A model generated the notes under the pieces. It had not been told where the DNA came from and did no database searches. It saw only the letters and a program-made list of their open reading frames with translations. DNA of 54,837 bases from Acidobacterium sp. (GTDB taxonomy: Bacteria > Acidobacteriota > Terriglobia > Terriglobales > Acidobacteriaceae), in contig PMUI01000034.1 in NCBI GenBank assembly GCA_003166955.1, positions 1 to 54,837 on the forward strand, in the 5' to 3' direction. Positions 8,906 through 17,313 of the stretch are shown piece by piece. Position 1 is the stretch's first letter. Every line of letters begins with the position of its first letter. The position numbers and the translations under genes are program-made.

Positions 8906-10318
8906 ATGCCCGACTCGGCCGACCACCACCTCCATCGCCCCCTCGGCCTCGGCGACCTGGTCCTCGCACAAATCCTCTGCGTAGTAGGCAGCTCCTGGGT
9001 CGGCGTCGCCGGCTCGCTCGGCCCCGCGCAGTCCCTCACCTGGGTCGCCGCCATGCTCGTCTTCTATATCCCCATGGCCGCCTCGGTCATCTGCCTCAAC
9101 CGCCGCATGCCTCTTGAAGGCGGCCTCTACGTCTGGGCCCGCGAAGCCTTCGGCGACCTCGGCGGCTTCCTCACTGCGTGGAACCTCTGGGTCTACGGCA
9201 TCGCCGTCGTCGCCACCATCCTCTACGCCATGCCGACAGAAATCTCCTACCTCATCGGACCCGCCGCCGCATGGCTCCCGGAAAATCGCCTCGTCTCGCT
9301 CGCCATCGTCACCGTCATGCTCGCCGCTATCACCCTCGCCGCCCTCCGCGGCCTCGAGCTTGGCAAGTGGATCCACAACATCGGCGGCATCGCCATGCTC
9401 ATCGTCTTCGCCGCGCTCATCGCCCTCCCCCTCGTCGCCCACGCACGCCACCAGCCCATCTACTACACGCCCTTCTCCATCGCCCGCCCGCCTCTCGATC
9501 TCCGCACCCTCGCCCTCTTCGGCCAAATGCTTTTCGGAGCCCTCTGCGGACTCGAGTACATCGCCATCATGGCCGGAGAAAGCCGCGACCCCGCCCGCTC
9601 CATCGGCCGCTCCGTACTCATTTCCTCACCCGTCATCTGCGCCATGTTCATCCTCGGCACCGCCACCATCGTCGCCCTCGTCCCCCGCGCACGCATCGAC
9701 TTCATCGCCCCCATCCCTCAGGCCATGCGCCTCACCCTTGGCTCAACGGGCATCGGCAACATCGCCGCCATCCTCGCCATCCTGCTCCTGCAACTCCGCC
9801 TCCTCGGAGCCGTCAGCTATCTCTTCACCGGAGTCACGCGCCTCCCTATGGCCGCCGGCTGGAACCACCTCGTCCCCGCATGGTTCACCCGCCTCCATCC
9901 GCGCCGCGCCACGCCCACCAACTCCATCGCCTGCGTAGCCGCGCTCGTTTTCACACTCGCCCTCCTCGCCAGCACCGGCGTCCACGCGCAGGAGGCATAC
10001 CAACTCCTCACCAACGCCAGCCTCACCCACTACGAAGTCGCCTACCTCGCCATGTTCGCCATCCCCCTCGTGGGAGCAGCCGCCCTCCGCCGCACCCTCC
10101 CCACCTGGCTCAAGTGGACCAGCGCCGCCGGCTTCCTCTCGACCCTCTTCAGTCTCCTGATCTCCGCCTATCCCTTCGTCAGCGTGATCAACCCCCGCAC
10201 CTACGCCATCAAAATCGCATCCACCATCGTGATCAGCAACCTAATAGCGGTAGCCTTCTACAAACTCCGCACCCGCACAGCCCAAAAAGAAAAAGCCGCG
10301 CTCTCACGCGCAGCCTGA
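8906..10318 (+). CDS. APC family amino acid/polyamine permease
   Basis: 470 aa, about 12 membrane helices. Typical APC features: GLGDLVLAQILCVVGSSWVG in helix 1, PLEGGLYVWAREAFGD after helix 2, GLEYIAIMAGESRDPARSIGR (the conserved E-x-R-x-P-x-R-x-I-P region) near residue 225. It should import an amino acid or related amine by proton symport or exchange; substrate unknown. It has its own promoter space and stands alone except for the upstream CadC-like regulator. Confidence 0.88.
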   Translation: MPDSADHHLHRPLGLGDLVLAQILCVVGSSWVGVAGSLGPAQSLTWVAAMLVFYIPMAASVICLNRRMPLEGGLYVWAREAFGDLGGFLTAWNLWVYGIAVVATILYAMPTEISYLIGPAAAWLPENRLVSLAIVTVMLAAITLAALRGLELGKWIHNIGGIAMLIVFAALIALPLVAHARHQPIYYTPFSIARPPLDLRTLALFGQMLFGALCGLEYIAIMAGESRDPARSIGRSVLISSPVICAMFILGTATIVALVPRARIDFIAPIPQAMRLTLGSTGIGNIAAILAILLLQLRLLGAVSYLFTGVTRLPMAAGWNHLVPAWFTRLHPRRATPTNSIACVAALVFTLALLASTGVHAQEAYQLLTNASLTHYEVAYLAMFAIPLVGAAALRRTLPTWLKWTSAAGFLSTLFSLLISAYPFVSVINPRTYAIKIASTIVISNLIAVAFYKLRTRTAQKEKAALSRAA

Positions 10319-10373
10319 TCGACGCTTCCACCAACTTCAAACACGGCCCCCTGCAGGGCATCGAAACTTTTCT

Positions 10374-10402
10374 TTGACAGGTAACCTATATGAGTTAGTA
10401 AA
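10374..10402 (+). promoter_or_regulatory. promoter with overlapping palindrome, left edge of island
   Basis: TTGACA at 10374-10379, 16-nt spacer, TAGTAA at 10396-10401. The palindrome GAGTT-AGTA-AACTC (10392-10405) covers the -10 box and may be an operator. Confidence 0.5.
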
Positions 10403-10447
10403 CTCTACTTTCGTAATCGGGATTCCCATTCTCGCACCCGCGCTTTC

Positions 10448-11026
10448 ATGAACAATGTCACGAACTATCGCGCTACGGGCATGTATCGCCGCACTGTGGG
10501 CGCAGCAAAGCCACTCAAATGCCTTGTCCCCGTCAACGGCCTCCATGACGCGCCCCGTCCGTTTGGCAATCACCTCGGCCAACTCTGCCCCGACGTGCTC
10601 TTTACCCGGCTCGAGGACCGGCACGGTGCAATGTGGTGGGCCAAGCAATGGCTCAATGGGCGCGAGGCGCTCCTCGAGCCTACCTGGCAAATCGAGCGGT
10701 TCCTCACGACCCTGGCGCACGAAAACCTCATCCTGGCACGCGAAATCAGCCCGGAATACGGTTTAATCTACCCCTTCCATCCCGGCCTGTTCGAGTCTCG
10801 CGCCGTCCTGCACCAGCTATCCTGGCCCGAGTGCTTTACCTACTCGGAATATGCTGCGCTGCGGAAGCTCGCCGCTATCCCCGTTCGCTGGCCCGGCTTA
10901 CCCGAAGTGCCCCTCGGCCAGCTCACCGACCTACAGGCAACACGCCTCGACAGCCGCGTCGTCTGCCTCGACTTCGAGCCAAGCCCGTCCTGGGCCCTCC
11001 GCCTGGCCGGTGTCGCCATACCCTGA
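10448..11026 (+). CDS. uncharacterised island protein A
   Basis: 192 aa, soluble, rich in aromatic residues (AMWWAKQWLNG, IYPFHPGLFE, LSWPECFTYSEY). No signal peptide, membrane helix or known motif. No clear ribosome site precedes the ATG at 10448; ATG at 10481 is an alternative. Its base composition lacks the strong C-ending codon bias of neighbouring + genes, which points to acquisition. It lies behind a good promoter and ends 240 nt before the next island gene, which has its own promoter. Not recognised; coding status likely but not certain. Confidence 0.55.
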   Translation: MNNVTNYRATGMYRRTVGAAKPLKCLVPVNGLHDAPRPFGNHLGQLCPDVLFTRLEDRHGAMWWAKQWLNGREALLEPTWQIERFLTTLAHENLILAREISPEYGLIYPFHPGLFESRAVLHQLSWPECFTYSEYAALRKLAAIPVRWPGLPEVPLGQLTDLQATRLDSRVVCLDFEPSPSWALRLAGVAIP

Positions 11027-11133
11027 GTTACTAAAGTAGCTATCTCACATAGCAACTAAAGGCCGCTTACACCGGCAAAGCCAGGTTACGAAAACCTGCA
11101 CGAGAATTCAATCGTTTATCCAGCCCACAGGTC

Positions 11134-11161
11134 TTGACACGCGCATATTCTGTCGTAGACT
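11134..11161 (+). promoter_or_regulatory. promoter for island protein B
   Basis: TTGACA at 11134-11139, 16-nt spacer, TAGACT at 11156-11161. The start codon at 11265 implies a leader of about 95 nt. Confidence 0.55.
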
Positions 11162-11227
11162 TACACCGTAATCCTCCAGGACTTTCCCCCGCACTGAAAG
11201 CAACCAGGTCAAGCCCCAGTTGTCTGC

Positions 11228-11249
11228 GGGCTTCGGCCCTCTACTTTTT
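11228..11249 (+). terminator. possible attenuator hairpin in the leader
   Basis: GGGC-TTCG-GCCC, a stable UUCG tetraloop with a 4-bp stem, then TCTAC and TTTTT. It lies 16 nt before the start codon. The stem is short, so this is tentative. Confidence 0.3.
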
Positions 11250-11264
11250 CCAGGAGCATAAGCT

Positions 11265-11537
11265 ATGGTGATCATCAATGGACTCGGCAACACAATCAAC
11301 TATGCGGTGGTAGGTTCCGGAGGGCAACCTGTTTTCCAGACGGGATCCATCCCGGACCTGAAGGAACAATACGTTGACCTCAGCGCATTCTTCACCCAGC
11401 ACAATCCCTATGGGTACCTGTACCTTGCCAACAATGCCCAGGGGCTGCCTGTGACCAGTTACTACGGGGTAAGCAGGACTCTTAATCCGAAAGATAAAGA
11501 CGCCGTCGTTAAGATCACTGTTGTTAGTCCGGAATAA
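11265..11537 (+). CDS. uncharacterised small island protein B
   Basis: 90 aa, start supported by GGAG nine bases upstream. Predicted mainly beta: alternating hydrophobic stretches (NTINYAVVGSGG, GYLYLANNAQ, AVVKITVVSPE), Gly/Asn turns and no Cys. No signal peptide or helix. It could be a small beta-sandwich or structural subunit. It is the first gene of a two-gene unit with island protein C (55 nt apart). Not recognised. Confidence 0.7.
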   Translation: MVIINGLGNTINYAVVGSGGQPVFQTGSIPDLKEQYVDLSAFFTQHNPYGYLYLANNAQGLPVTSYYGVSRTLNPKDKDAVVKITVVSPE

Positions 11538-11591
11538 TGCCCTGCGTGGCGCGTCCGGCTCAGGCCCTCCATCCACCGAAAGGAAAATATC

Positions 11592-12374
11592 ATGCCTCAG
11601 GAAGATATCCTTCTTAAGGAATTTCCCAAATCGGCCTTCCAGGCACAAATGACGGCTGAACTGACGAAGTTCCTGCAGGAGCCAGAACAGGTCGCTTATT
11701 TCCAGCAGCACCCTGACCAGCTGGCGGAAATTACCAGCAACCCCGCAGCCGCCATCGACGACATGTACCATGTCCTGCACGACGAGGCCATCAATAACCG
11801 CGTCGGCAGAGACGAGGGCACGCAGATCGTCTGGCTTGGTCCGGATATCGATCCCGTCGCGCACGTCCTGGCCAAAAGGTCCATGACCGCAGCCGGCGGC
11901 CCCAGCGCCGAGTGCATCGGGGCTCTGGTTGCCTGCGCGGTTGATGTTCTCACTCTGGCGTTCCAGATCCTTGGCGCAGTCACGATCGCCAGAAATCTGG
12001 CGAAAACCCTTGCCGCTGGCCTCGAACCGGCAGGGCTTATCGGGCTGGAAGTCAGCGTAAATGCCGTCCTTCAGGCAGCATCAAAGTGGGACAAAGCCGT
12101 CGCCATCGCCAGGCTGGCCGGGCAGATATTCAAGCAGCTAGGCCTGAAGCAGATTCTCCAGGCCTTAAAGGACAATCTCCGCTGGTATCAATGGATACTG
12201 ATGGGCGTTATTATGGCAGCCCAGCTCGTTGTCTGGTTCGCCTCGGACGGTATCGCCCTGGCTGCGGAAATAGTGATTGCCGTGGTCCTGGTCGGGGTGC
12301 TGGCAGCGGATATTGTCGCCGCCGTCGGCAAATGTGGCTGGTCGGCTTCTCCCGCCGTCCCCGCTCCTGCTTAG
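11592..12374 (+). CDS. uncharacterised island protein C, hydrophobic C-terminal half
   Basis: 260 aa, start supported by AGGAAA. Residues 1-70 are a charged, Gln-rich helical region (TKFLQEPEQVAYFQQHPDQL) that looks like a leader or adaptor. Residues 100-165 are Ala/Gly-rich amphipathic helices with two Cys (AECIGALVACAVDVL). Two strong membrane helices follow (about 197-245), then an Ala/Pro tail. The layout resembles pore-forming or bacteriocin-like proteins with an N-terminal targeting part, but no family match is claimed. Co-transcribed with protein B; a hairpin terminator follows in the convergent glycosyltransferase. Confidence 0.72.
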   Translation: MPQEDILLKEFPKSAFQAQMTAELTKFLQEPEQVAYFQQHPDQLAEITSNPAAAIDDMYHVLHDEAINNRVGRDEGTQIVWLGPDIDPVAHVLAKRSMTAAGGPSAECIGALVACAVDVLTLAFQILGAVTIARNLAKTLAAGLEPAGLIGLEVSVNAVLQAASKWDKAVAIARLAGQIFKQLGLKQILQALKDNLRWYQWILMGVIMAAQLVVWFASDGIALAAEIVIAVVLVGVLAADIVAAVGKCGWSASPAVPAPA

Positions 12375-12418
12375 CAACGGTCGAACGCCAGTCGCTATCT
12401 CAAAACCCCTGTCTGTCC

Positions 12419-13681
12419 TCACACTGCCGGGCCCGAAAGGGCCCGCAGCTTTTCCAACTCTTCCCGGAAAACGTCCAGCCACCTGCGTGAAATGTTGTCC
12501 CATTGATATTCCTCCCGTGTGGCATTCCGGTAGGCCGCGACACACATCGCGTGATGATAATCCCCGTCCGCGTACATTCTCTCCAGGGCATCCGCGACTG
12601 TCTCCGGGGAAATGACATAGTGTTCTTTGAGGTTCTGCGGATCGATAATGCTAACCGATGGAGGCAGCATCGCGGCGTAACCCGTCCATAGCTCGCTGCA
12701 GCCTGTATGGTCCGGCGCCAGTTGTGCAGCACCGGTCGCTGCATGTTCAAAATTCACGAGACCCCAGCCTTCGGCGGAGCTGGTGTTAATACCCACTTCA
12801 CAGGCGTTGTAGATCCTGTTCATTTCCTCATCCGGAAAGTTCGGCTTAAGACCCTGGGTCGTCGACAGGATCAGCCTGTCCATGATTCCTTCCTGCGCGG
12901 CCAGCTCGATCACATTCCATCCCTGGTCCTTCACTCCGCAGTGCAGGTAGAGCCTCACCGAATCCGGTTTGCCCGCCGCAAACCGCGCAAAACCACGAAT
13001 TGTGGTGTCCAGCCGCTTGCGTTCCTGATTCCGGTTCGCGTTCAGAATAATGAATGTGCCATCCAGCTGGGCGTCATCGGCGCCAATCAGGTTTCTCTTC
13101 GCCCTCAACCTACCTTCGGGGCTCAGGTGATACTCGATATCGCCCTCAAGGGGACGAAAAACAGCCGTGTTAATGCCGTGCGGCATCACCTCCACTGGCG
13201 GTGGGTCTGCAACCTCTGTCTTACATTCGGCAAAACACCGCCGGCCAAAATCCGTATAAGTAAACAGCCTGTCTGCCTTAAAAAGTTCGTCCACCACCGC
13301 GGGCTTCAGCGGATTGTTATCTACAGGACAATACAGAATCACCCTGGCTCTGGCTCGCCCCTTCCACTGGGAAATCCTCTTCATCCACTCGGCAAGAGGT
13401 CCGTCGTCGCTCACCATAAAGACCAGCGACGGATCGACGTCCTCCGCCAGTTGCGTCACTTTACTGAACCCAAACGGCCCATCCGCATCCATGGCCGGAT
13501 AAATCTTCCAGGGCCACTTGTGTTCATCTCCGCGATAGTTCACGCCCAGCTGATGAATCTCGAAATCCGAACTGAGCGGCGCAAAGATGTGATAGATAAC
13601 CCGGGCAAAACCCGTTGGTACGGTGGCATCTCCGAGGATAAGGACGCGCGGCAGGCCCAGGGGCTTTGGGTTAGCTGTCAT
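12419..13681 (-). CDS. GT4-type (GT-B fold) glycosyltransferase
   Basis: 420 aa from ATG at 13681, chosen for AAAGG five bases upstream; a GTG six codons earlier lacks support. N-terminal donor-fold start PRVLILGDATVPTGFARV, hinge MPHGINTAVFRPL, then NANRNQERKRLD and the C-terminal E-x7-E motif SSAEGWGLVNFEHAATG that binds the nucleotide sugar. The acceptor is unknown. Cytoplasmic. It converges on island proteins B and C with a 44-nt gap, and its last codons contain their terminator. Codon bias differs from the minus-strand core genes. It could glycosylate an island protein or a surface polymer (inference). Confidence 0.82.
   Translation of the reverse strand: MTANPKPLGLPRVLILGDATVPTGFARVIYHIFAPLSSDFEIHQLGVNYRGDEHKWPWKIYPAMDADGPFGFSKVTQLAEDVDPSLVFMVSDDGPLAEWMKRISQWKGRARARVILYCPVDNNPLKPAVVDELFKADRLFTYTDFGRRCFAECKTEVADPPPVEVMPHGINTAVFRPLEGDIEYHLSPEGRLRAKRNLIGADDAQLDGTFIILNANRNQERKRLDTTIRGFARFAAGKPDSVRLYLHCGVKDQGWNVIELAAQEGIMDRLILSTTQGLKPNFPDEEMNRIYNACEVGINTSSAEGWGLVNFEHAATGAAQLAPDHTGCSELWTGYAAMLPPSVSIIDPQNLKEHYVISPETVADALERMYADGDYHHAMCVAAYRNATREEYQWDNISRRWLDVFREELEKLRALSGPAV
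12428..12454 (+). terminator. terminator for island proteins B/C
   Basis: CGGGCCC-GAAA-GGGCCCG, a 7-bp stem with a GAAA tetraloop, then CAGC and TTTT. It lies inside the 3' codons of the convergent glycosyltransferase, 54 nt after the protein C stop. Confidence 0.6.
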
Positions 13682-13755
13682 CTTGCCTTTCTTACACACA
13701 ATCCAAAAGCTACAGCAACAAAATAATCGTTATACCGAGTCAACACCTTGCGAAC

Positions 13756-13784
13756 AAAGAAAAAGCCGCCCTCCCCAGAGCGGC
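13756..13784 (-). terminator. terminator of fabH
   Basis: On the minus strand GCCGC, 10-nt loop, GCGGC, then TTTTTCTTTG. It lies about 45 nt after the fabH stop, with a 7-nt array in between. Confidence 0.6.
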
Positions 13785-13802
13785 CTGGTCCGAACGGCGA
13801 CT

Positions 13803-13827
13803 ACTCCCTATTCCCTGTTCCCTGTTC
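13803..13827 (-). repeat. 7-nt array CCCTRTT next to the fabH stop
   Basis: CCC runs at 13806, 13813 and 13820, 7 nt apart, ending at the fabH stop codon. The minus-strand RNA has three GGG runs. Confidence 0.7.
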
Positions 13828-14844
13828 TTAAATCTCCCACCGAAGCAGAGCAGCCCCCACCGTAAACCCCGCCCCCACGCTGGCAATCAAAATCAAATCC
13901 CCCTTCTTCAGCTTGCCCTCCTGCCGAGCTGTCTCCATCGCCAGCGGAATCGTCGCCGAAGTCGTGTTTCCAAACCGATCAATATTAATGATGACCTTCT
14001 CCTCCGGGAGCCCCAGCCGATCGGCCGTCCCGGTAATGATCCGCCGATTCGCCTGGTGCGCGATGAAACACCCAAGGTCCGCGCCCGTGACGCCATTCTT
14101 CTCGAGAACCGCCTCCGACGCCTCCACCATCTTGCGCACCGCAAATTTGTAGACCGCCTGCCCCTCCTGATGCACGTAGTGCATCTTCTTATCGATCGTC
14201 TCGTGCGAAGGCGGATGCAAACTCCCACCGCCAGGCATAAACAGCGCGCACGCGCCCGACCCATCGATCTCATGATGGAAGTCGATCATCCCCAGCTCAC
14301 CCTCAGCCGCCGGTTCCAGCAGCACCGCGCCCGCGCCGTCGCCAAACAGCACGCACGTCGCGCGATCCGTGTAGTCGATGATCGACGACATCGTGTCCGC
14401 GCCAATCACCAGCACCTTCTTGTGCGCCCCCGACTCGATCAGCTTGCACCCCATCTGCAGCGAATAAACAAAACTCGAGCACGCCGCGGAAAGATCGAAC
14501 CCCCACGCGCCCTTCGCTCCCAGCCGATCCTGCACCAGACAAGCGGTGGCCGGAAAAAGCATATCCGGCGTCACCGTCCCAACAATAATGACCTCGACCT
14601 CGGAAGGGTCAACGCCGCGCTCCGCCAGACAGAGCTTCGCCGCCTCAACGGCCATATGGCTCGTCGCCATGCCCGGCTCCACGATGTGCCGTTCCTTAAT
14701 CCCGACGCGCGAAGTGATCCACTCGTCGGAGGTCTCGACCATCTTTTCGAGATCGGCATTAGTAAGAAGACGAGGAGGCGTCCAGGTTCCCAGGGCGCTG
14801 ATTTTTGCACGAACAGGCACACGTGGCCGAAGCGTAAGACTCAA
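13828..14844 (-). CDS. fabH: 3-oxoacyl-ACP synthase III (FabH)
   Basis: 338 aa. TTG at 14844 is preferred because AGGAG sits seven bases upstream; TTG at 14862 and GTG at 14820 are alternatives. The Cys-His-Asn triad is complete: AACSSF, HQANRRI and FGNTTSA. The C-terminal [13 protein letters not shown] and [18 protein letters not shown] are typical. It condenses acetyl-CoA (or branched acyl-CoA) with malonyl-ACP to start fatty acid synthesis in the cytoplasm. It is a single gene rather than part of a fab operon, with its own terminator at 13756. Confidence 0.95.
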   Translation of the reverse strand: MSLTLRPRVPVRAKISALGTWTPPRLLTNADLEKMVETSDEWITSRVGIKERHIVEPGMATSHMAVEAAKLCLAERGVDPSEVEVIIVGTVTPDMLFPATACLVQDRLGAKGAWGFDLSAACSSFVYSLQMGCKLIESGAHKKVLVIGADTMSSIIDYTDRATCVLFGDGAGAVLLEPAAEGELGMIDFHHEIDGSGACALFMPGGGSLHPPSHETIDKKMHYVHQEGQAVYKFAVRKMVEASEAVLEKNGVTGADLGCFIAHQANRRIITGTADRLGLPEEKVIINIDRFGNTTSATIPLAMETARQEGKLKKGDLILIASVGAGFTVGAALLRWEI

Positions 14845-14986
14845 ATCAAGACTCCTGAACAAAGGAGTATTGTCGCAGAAAACCGCCGCGCAGCGGTGAT
14901 CCGATGACGCACGGGTGATGTCCTGAGAACCAGAACACTACCCCCGGATGAGCGGGAATCTCACGAGCAATTATCGGGAGAAATTA

Positions 14987-15086
14987 GTGCACCGGGTGAC
15001 CTGCTGCACACGCACTGGCCCGTTACCGTTGCTTCCTTCCGGACCTGGCGGGGTTGGCGGGATTGCGTCGCGCAGGACCCGGCACA
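14987..15086 (-). ncRNA. ffs: signal recognition particle RNA, small bacterial type
   Basis: About 100 nt on the minus strand. The domain IV hallmark GGTCCGGAAGGAAGCA (complement of 15030-15045) is intact and gives the GGAA tetraloop and asymmetric loop that bind Ffh. The 5' end GTGCCGGGT pairs with the 3' end ACCCGGTGCAC. It forms the SRP with Ffh for membrane-protein targeting. Ends are set from the terminal stem and are good to a few bases. Confidence 0.92.
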
Positions 15087-15092
15087 CGCGTA

Positions 15093-15098
15093 ATTTTA
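15093..15098 (-). promoter_or_regulatory. -10 box of the SRP RNA gene
   Basis: TAAAAT on the minus strand, six to seven bases before the RNA 5' end. No good -35 hexamer is visible. Confidence 0.5.
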
Positions 15099-15167
15099 AC
15101 ACCGCAAAGCATCGCGAAGTTCGGCGCCACGCGCGTCTCTCCGGACGCCGAGCGCCAAACGCTTTTC

Positions 15168-15193
15168 TGTTCCCTGTTCCCTATTCCCTGTCT
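15168..15193 (-). repeat. 7-nt array CCCTGTT next to a stop codon
   Basis: CCC runs at 15172, 15179 and 15186, 7 nt apart, directly before the stop of the small membrane protein at 15195. Confidence 0.7.
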
Positions 15194-15194
15194 T

Positions 15195-15413
15195 TCAGCT
15201 CCTGGCGCCCACCACCACCAAACCAATCCCACCCACCAAAGCCACCGCGCTCAGAATCGGCGAAATCGGCAGCGTCTTCGTCTGCTTGTGCTGGATCTGC
15301 ACCGGCCCCATATCCACATCTTTCTTTTCGTGCGTGAAGCTGACGCCGCCCGCGATGAACCCAATAATCCCCACAACGATGAGAAGTATCCCCACAATAG
15401 TCGCTGCTTTCAA
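15195..15413 (-). CDS. small membrane protein, DUF3185-like
   Basis: 72 aa: helix (TIVGILLIVVGIIGFIAGGV), a charged extracytoplasmic stretch with HEKKDVDMGPVQIQHKQTK, then a second helix (SPILSAVALVGGIGLVVVG). This matches the small two-helix DUF3185 pattern, where the loop sits between the helices. Function unknown. It is divergent from the lipoprotein gene at 15635. Confidence 0.75.
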   Translation of the reverse strand: MKAATIVGILLIVVGIIGFIAGGVSFTHEKKDVDMGPVQIQHKQTKTLPISPILSAVALVGGIGLVVVGARS

Positions 15414-15634
15414 TGCGTCCTCCCGATTTTCGCAGCTCTCAGCGCACGCACAACTCCGGCTGCCTCGGGATGAGATGCCGCCAGACTCCTCGAAGCGTAC
15501 CGCCGGCGCACAACTTCTGCCACATTCAGTTTCGTCTCGCCTCGAGCCAACCCCACGTCGGAGCGCGCAACCGTCCTCACACGTCTATAAGGATGCCGGG
15601 CATAGGCGGCGTACCATATTCATTGAGGTTGGGA

Positions 15635-16780
15635 ATGCGTTCCTTGAAGTCTTGTCTCCTGCAGTTCTGCGTGTCTGTTTCTGTGGCGTCATTGCTGGCC
15701 CTCGCCGGTTGCGGCAAGTTCTTTCCCCCGCTCGGCAGCGGCGGCGGTGGCGGCACCGGCTCCTCCTCCGGCGACTACCTCTACGTTGGCAACCTCGGCA
15801 CCAACCCCCTCACCATCGCCGGCTTCAGCATCGCCAGCAGCGCCCTCAGCAGTATCTCCGGATCCGCCTGGTCCGTTGCCCTCGAACCCACCGCCCTCGC
15901 CGTCACTCCCGACGACACCTACCTCTACCTCGGCAGCGCCGCCGGCGGCATCTACGTCTACACCATCGGCTCCAACGGAGCCATCACCATCGCCAACGGC
16001 GGTACACCCGTCGCTACTGGAGTCTCGGCCTCCGTTCTGCGCGTCGATTCCACCGGCAAATGGCTCCTCGGCGCATCCTCGTTCTCCGGTGAAGCCTTTG
16101 TCTATCAGATCGGCACCGGCGGCGCGCTCACCCCCCTCAGTTCTTCCGTCGTCACTCTCAACGGAAACGTCCCCTCCACCGACCTCGAAATCACTCCCAA
16201 CGACAACTTCGTCTACGTCTCCTGCTCCACCGCCGGCGTCTACACCCTCAGCTTCAACTCCGGCACCGGCGCTCTCGCCCAGATCAACACCGTCCTCGTC
16301 CCCAAATCCGCCAACGCCGCCGACTACGGCCTCGCCATCTCGCCCTCCGGCAACTTCCTCTTCGCCGCCGAAACCGTCACCGGCGGCGTCCGCGTCTTCT
16401 CCATCGCTGCCAACGGCACCCTCACTGAAACCTCCGGCTCCCCCTCCACCACCGGAACCGGCGCCTGGTCCGTCCTCGTCGACCACACCGGCAGCTACGT
16501 CTACGTCGCCAACCGGACCCAGGGCAATATCAGCGCCTTCGTCCTCTCCAACAACGGCGCGCTCACCGCGATCTCCGGCTCGCCCTTCACCACCGGCAGC
16601 CTGCCCGTCGCTATGGTCGAAGACAAATCAGAAACCTACCTCGCCGTGATCAACGCCGGAGGCAGCCCCGATCTCCAGGTCTTCACCATCAACACCACCA
16701 CCGGCGCGCTCACCAGCCTCGCGACCGCCAAGACCGGCACCGACCCCACCGAAGCCTCCAGCCTCGCCGCCACCCATTAA
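15635..16780 (+). CDS. beta-propeller lipoprotein (lactonase/YncE-like fold)
   Basis: 381 aa. ATG at 15635 has GAGG six bases upstream and starts a lipoprotein signal with lipobox LAGC. After a Gly/Ser linker come about seven blades with the recurring pattern xxYVYVAN...IxxFxIxxNGxLTxxxGSP (for example YVYVANRTQGNISAF). This is the 6-phosphogluconolactonase/YncE-type propeller, here on the cell surface or in the periplasm. Enzymatic role uncertain; protein or ligand binding is as likely. Stands alone. Confidence 0.88.
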   Translation: MRSLKSCLLQFCVSVSVASLLALAGCGKFFPPLGSGGGGGTGSSSGDYLYVGNLGTNPLTIAGFSIASSALSSISGSAWSVALEPTALAVTPDDTYLYLGSAAGGIYVYTIGSNGAITIANGGTPVATGVSASVLRVDSTGKWLLGASSFSGEAFVYQIGTGGALTPLSSSVVTLNGNVPSTDLEITPNDNFVYVSCSTAGVYTLSFNSGTGALAQINTVLVPKSANAADYGLAISPSGNFLFAAETVTGGVRVFSIAANGTLTETSGSPSTTGTGAWSVLVDHTGSYVYVANRTQGNISAFVLSNNGALTAISGSPFTTGSLPVAMVEDKSETYLAVINAGGSPDLQVFTINTTTGALTSLATAKTGTDPTEASSLAATH

Positions 16781-16795
16781 GCCAGAACTGTCATC

Positions 16796-16870
16796 CTGAC
16801 CGAAGCGCGGCCAAAGCTCCTTCCAGCGCGCACGAGCAAGGACCGCGCGGAGTGGAAGGACCCCCCGAGC
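16796..16870 (+). repeat. dispersed repeat related to GTCATCCTGA-GCGAAG
   Basis: Begins GTCATCCTGACCGAAGCGCGG and ends GTGGAAGGACC, with an insertion between. Diverged copy of the family at 8758, 15 nt after the lipoprotein stop. Confidence 0.5.
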
Positions 16871-16935
16871 AGAATATCGTCTTCGTACCGAGGTCTTAAC
16901 GCGAGGGGAATCGGTCGCGCAGCGGCCGACAGAAT

Positions 16936-17211
16936 CTAAAGCGGTGCAGGGAGATTTTGTCCATTGACCTTGGCGTCGATATTCACCGGCAAATACACCA
17001 GGCGCTGGCCGTGTTTCGGTTTCGATGGAGCCGGAACCGCACGACGATCTTCGAGGTAAAAGTCCAGCGCCGTCTCCAAAGCATCCTGCGCCATCTCCAA
17101 AGCCTCTTCGACGGTCTCGCCCTGCGTAATCGCCTCCGGAATATCGGGGAACGTCACAACGAATCCCCCGCTCTCCTTGTCGCGCGTCAATTTCACCGGA
17201 TACGCCAACAT
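16936..17211 (-). CDS. truncated HicB-like antitoxin, no HicA beside it
   Basis: 91 aa. The RNase-H-like partial HicB domain is clear: LAYPVKLTRDKESGGFVVTF, DIPEAITQGETVEEALEMA, ALDFYLEDRR. Full-length HicB (about 135 aa) continues with a DNA-binding domain; here the protein stops shortly after VYLPVNIDAKV. No hicA-like frame lies on either side. It may be a remnant antitoxin or a stand-alone HicB-fold protein. Confidence 0.8.
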   Translation of the reverse strand: MLAYPVKLTRDKESGGFVVTFPDIPEAITQGETVEEALEMAQDALETALDFYLEDRRAVPAPSKPKHGQRLVYLPVNIDAKVNGQNLPAPL

Positions 17212-17313
17212 ATTTCACTCCTTCACTTCAGACTCTGTGATCTCTGTGTTCTCCGTGGTGAATTCAATTCACCATCATGGTATGCTGGCGAGTTTTCCTC
17301 CTAATAGTTTCCG

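Larger units (their letters stand above)
11027..11264 (+). other. intergenic leader of the island's second unit
   Basis: 238 nt. Holds a small hairpin (CAGGTT-ACGAA-AACCTG, near 11080), the promoter at 11134 and a leader of about 95 nt with a possible attenuator at 11228. The start TGAGTTACTAAA resembles TGAGTTAGTAAA at 10391. Confidence 0.4.

Noticed and set aside
10780-10830. Possible tRNA T-arm (TTCGAGTC)
   Set aside because: No acceptor stem or anticodon arm around it; it lies in an open reading frame.
11265-12374. Island genes B and C as a lasso, lanthipeptide or similar known peptide cluster
   Set aside because: No modification enzyme, protease or ABC exporter is present; only a leader-like N-terminus suggests it.
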